Below, piece by piece: positions 61,777-64,000 of a DNA stretch of 64,000 nt. Origin of the DNA: Bdellovibrio sp. (GTDB taxonomy: Bacteria; Bdellovibrionota; Bdellovibrionia; Bdellovibrionales; Bdellovibrionaceae); the NCBI GenBank assembly GCA_025359945.1, contig JANYDD010000063.1:1-64000 (forward strand), in the 5' to 3' direction. Numbering within the stretch: the first letter of the stretch is position 1; each line of letters opens with the position of its first letter. The notes under the pieces were generated by a model, which was given only the letters and a program-made list of their open reading frames with translations, made no database searches and was not told where the DNA came from. A program made the translations under genes and the position numbers.

Positions 61777-64000
61777 ATGAGCACGTCGCTGGAACACTTA
61801 GTCTTAATTTTACTTTTAATATTTTCCTTGAACTCTGGTGTTTCGGCAAACGATGCGCCGCCTGAAAAATCAAAAAATCTAATCTCCGAAATGCGACAAC
61901 TCACCTTTGATGGACCAAAGGCTGGCGAAGGATACTTTAGCCCCGATGGAAGTCAGATGGTTTTCCAGAGTGAACGACAGGACGAAAATCCCTTTTATCA
62001 AATTTATTTAATGGACTTAAAAAAGAAAAAGATTCAGCGAATTTCGCCAGGCTTTGGGAAGACTTCGTGTTCTTGGATTCACCCAGGACTTGAAAAAGTC
62101 ATGTTTTCTAGCACGCACGACGATCCTGACTTCAATAAAAAAGTAAAAGAAGAATTCGAATCTAGAAAAAATCCCAAAGCCGCCAAATACAGCTGGAGTT
62201 TTGACGATCAATTTAAAATTTACGATTACAATTTAAAAACTAAAAAATACAAAACGCTGTTTGGGCCCAAGGGATACAGCGCCGAAGGCTCGTACTCGTC
62301 CGATGGAAAAAAAATTGCTTTTGCCTCTAATTTTAGGGCCTACCAGGGAATTCTTTCCGCTCAGGATCATAAAAAATTAGAAGCTGATCCATCGTATTTT
62401 ATTGATCTTTTTATTATGGATGCTGACGGGAAAAATTTAAAACAACTGACACACACTCCTGGATACGATGGGGGCCCTTTCTTTAGTCCAGATGGGACCC
62501 ACCTGACCTGGAGAAGATTTTCTGTCGACGGAAAATCCGCCGAAGTCTTTACTATGAAGATCGACGGCCAAGAAGAAAAACAAATCACTCATCTGCAGGC
62601 GATGTCGTGGGCGCCTTTTTACCATCCGTCAGGAGATTATTTAATTTTTACCTCGAACAAATTGGGTTATCAAAATTTTGAACTTTTTATTGTCGATAGC
62701 GAAGGCCAACGCGAACCTGTCCAGGCCTCTTTTTTGCCGGGCTTTGACGGCCTGCCGGTGTTTTTGCCCAGCGGTGACGGGCTATCCTGGACACGAAAAA
62801 ATGAAAAAGGCGAATCGCAAATCTATATGGCCGCGTGGGATGATCAGATGGCCAGACAATTGCTTAACTTAAAACCGCAAAGTCCTGTGCTAACAAAGCT
62901 TTCGCCAAAGATCCACATTGAAGACGAAAAAAAATGGTTGGCCTATTTAGCCGATCCCGCTCAAGGCGGCCGAGCCACCGGTTCGCCGCAAACTTTAGAA
63001 ATTTTCACTCAAATCGAAAAGGCCTTTAAATCATTTGGGTTAAAGCCTATCGATGGAAAAAATTTTCTGCAAAAATTTACTTTTACATCAGGAGTTTCGT
63101 TAGGACCCGACAATCGTCTGCAACTTAAAGGATCTGATTCAGATCCCACCTTAACCGTAGGAATCGACTATACGCCGCTTTCTTTTTCAAAAAGCGGGAC
63201 GCTTGAACCAGCAGAAATTGTTTTTGTCGGCTATGGCTTACAAGTGCCAGCGTCAGAGACAAATCAAAGTTTTGATTCCTTCCAGGGGTTGGATGTTAAA
63301 GATAAATATGTTCTGGCGTTTCGAGATCTGCCGCAAAGTATCGATGCCAAAAAGCGTGCGTATTACAGTCTTTTTTCAAAACCGCAACATAAGAGTTTCG
63401 TGGCGCAAAGAAACGGCGCCAAAGGTTTAATCCTGATTAATGGACCACTTTCCGAATTCAAAAAACCATTAATGAAAATTCAGTTCGAGGGCGCAGCAGT
63501 CAGCGATCTTTTCGTGGTCAGCGCAACGGATCAGTTAGCGCAAAAAATTCTAAAAAGTAAAAATCTTTCAGATCTGCAGAAAAAAGCAGACCTTGGGGAA
63601 GTTGTTCAAGAACCTGTTTCAGGACTTCTTTTGAGTGGGCAAATCGACATCAAAAAAGTGGAATCCACCGGCATTAACGTGATTGGATTTTTGCCTTCCA
63701 GCAAGGGCGGTAAAGAAAACCTTATGCTAGCGGCCCACGGCGATCATCTGGGGCACGGGGATCAAGGCTCGTCGATGGCCAAGTCCGACGAAGCCGGGCA
63801 AGTACATCCCGGTGCGGATGATAATGCATCGGGGATGACCGGCGTTTTAGAGCTAGCTCATTATTTTTCAAAAAAAGAAAATCGACTTCGAAAAAATCTT
63901 TATTTTGCTATCTGGTCTGGCGAGGAACTGGGCAATATTGGATCCACCCATTTTCTAGAATCATTTAAGAAGCCACTGCAGGCTTACGTCAACATGGATA
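61777..64000 (+). CDS. TolB-propeller - M28 family metallopeptidase (partial, cut by window end)
   Basis: Read from ATG 61777 (GGAG five bases upstream) to the window end, 741 residues seen. Signal peptide LVLILLLIFSLNSGVSA. Residues about 40-370 are TolB/WD40-like repeats (EGYFSPDGSQMVFQSERQ; GGPFFSPDGTHLTWRR). Residues about 450-610 look like a PA-type insertion. The M28 zinc site follows: H654 (AAHGDHLGHG), D681/D682 (HPGADDNASGM), and catalytic/metal Glu E716/E717 (SGEELGNIGS). Predicted exported aminopeptidase. The C-terminus is outside the window. Confidence 0.93.
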   Translation, partial: MSTSLEHLVLILLLIFSLNSGVSANDAPPEKSKNLISEMRQLTFDGPKAGEGYFSPDGSQMVFQSERQDENPFYQIYLMDLKKKKIQRISPGFGKTSCSWIHPGLEKVMFSSTHDDPDFNKKVKEEFESRKNPKAAKYSWSFDDQFKIYDYNLKTKKYKTLFGPKGYSAEGSYSSDGKKIAFASNFRAYQGILSAQDHKKLEADPSYFIDLFIMDADGKNLKQLTHTPGYDGGPFFSPDGTHLTWRRFSVDGKSAEVFTMKIDGQEEKQITHLQAMSWAPFYHPSGDYLIFTSNKLGYQNFELFIVDSEGQREPVQASFLPGFDGLPVFLPSGDGLSWTRKNEKGESQIYMAAWDDQMARQLLNLKPQSPVLTKLSPKIHIEDEKKWLAYLADPAQGGRATGSPQTLEIFTQIEKAFKSFGLKPIDGKNFLQKFTFTSGVSLGPDNRLQLKGSDSDPTLTVGIDYTPLSFSKSGTLEPAEIVFVGYGLQVPASETNQSFDSFQGLDVKDKYVLAFRDLPQSIDAKKRAYYSLFSKPQHKSFVAQRNGAKGLILINGPLSEFKKPLMKIQFEGAAVSDLFVVSATDQLAQKILKSKNLSDLQKKADLGEVVQEPVSGLLLSGQIDIKKVESTGINVIGFLPSSKGGKENLMLAAHGDHLGHGDQGSSMAKSDEAGQVHPGADDNASGMTGVLELAHYFSKKENRLRKNLYFAIWSGEELGNIGSTHFLESFKKPLQAYVNMD

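Overview
The window is a chromosomal segment of a Gram-negative, LPS-bearing bacterium. An LptD homologue, lipoboxes, outer-membrane barrel proteins, many GTG and TTG starts, several long charged coiled-coil proteins, and gene order such as prfC-ffh-rpsP-khpA-rimM-trmD-rplS-rnhB-yraN and miaB next to a bifunctional-nuclease protein fit the Bdellovibrionota/Oligoflexia branch (old Deltaproteobacteria). That placement is inferred from architecture; no database search was run. GC is moderate to low by eye. No insertion sequence, prophage, integrase, CRISPR array or rRNA operon was seen.

Layout. 1-2.9 kb: tail of an unidentified gene, then a leftward three-gene overlapping operon (GNAT-cupin-GNAT fusion, VOC/glyoxalase protein, small hypothetical). 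3.06-5.7 kb: initiator tRNA-Met, a POT-family peptide transporter and TrhO, all leftward. 5.8-13 kb: rightward translation and RNA block: RF3, Ffh, S16, KhpA, RimM, a TrmD fused to a second SPOUT methyltransferase domain, L19, RNase HII, YraN. 13-24 kb: leftward small membrane protein, LptD and CHASE2 adenylate cyclase (the last two translationally coupled), STAS protein, coiled-coil protein, VKOR-DsbA fusion, ChaN-like protein and HU. 24.2-29.1 kb: two envelope hypotheticals, a 554-aa coiled-coil protein, pyruvate kinase and a possible 36-aa ORF. 29.2-33.0 kb: a roughly 1270-aa orphan exported/membrane protein. 33.5-38.9 kb: OsmC protein, a leftward thiolase-ScoA-ScoB operon (acetoacetate/acetoacetyl-CoA metabolism), and a GH51-like arabinofuranosidase lipoprotein. 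39-41.9 kb: beta-helical adhesin-like protein with an odd N-terminus, a histone-H1-like/zinc-motif protein, and a hypothetical. 42-52 kb: unexplained 0.8-kb intergenic region, MiaB, BFN-domain protein, gamma carbonic anhydrase, GuaB, GuaA, DnaE. 52-64 kb: two FlgT/CsgG-like envelope proteins, LipB, tRNA-Val(GAC), a metallopeptidase-like/propeller/barrel protein, small coiled-coil and hypothetical proteins, a 670-aa exported protein, and a TolB-propeller M28 peptidase cut by the window end.

Most striking: the lipB frame has no stop before the adjacent tRNA-Val gene and runs through the whole tRNA, ending 5 nt past its CCA, so tRNA maturation would destroy the end of the lipB message. Other points of interest are the TrmD-SPOUT fusion, the GNAT-cupin-GNAT fusion, the orphan giant exported protein, and the large envelope protein joining a zinc-peptidase signature to a barrel-like domain. 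Together the genes describe core information processing and GTP synthesis interleaved with lineage-specific envelope proteins. I did not find a convincing multi-gene defence or secretion system.
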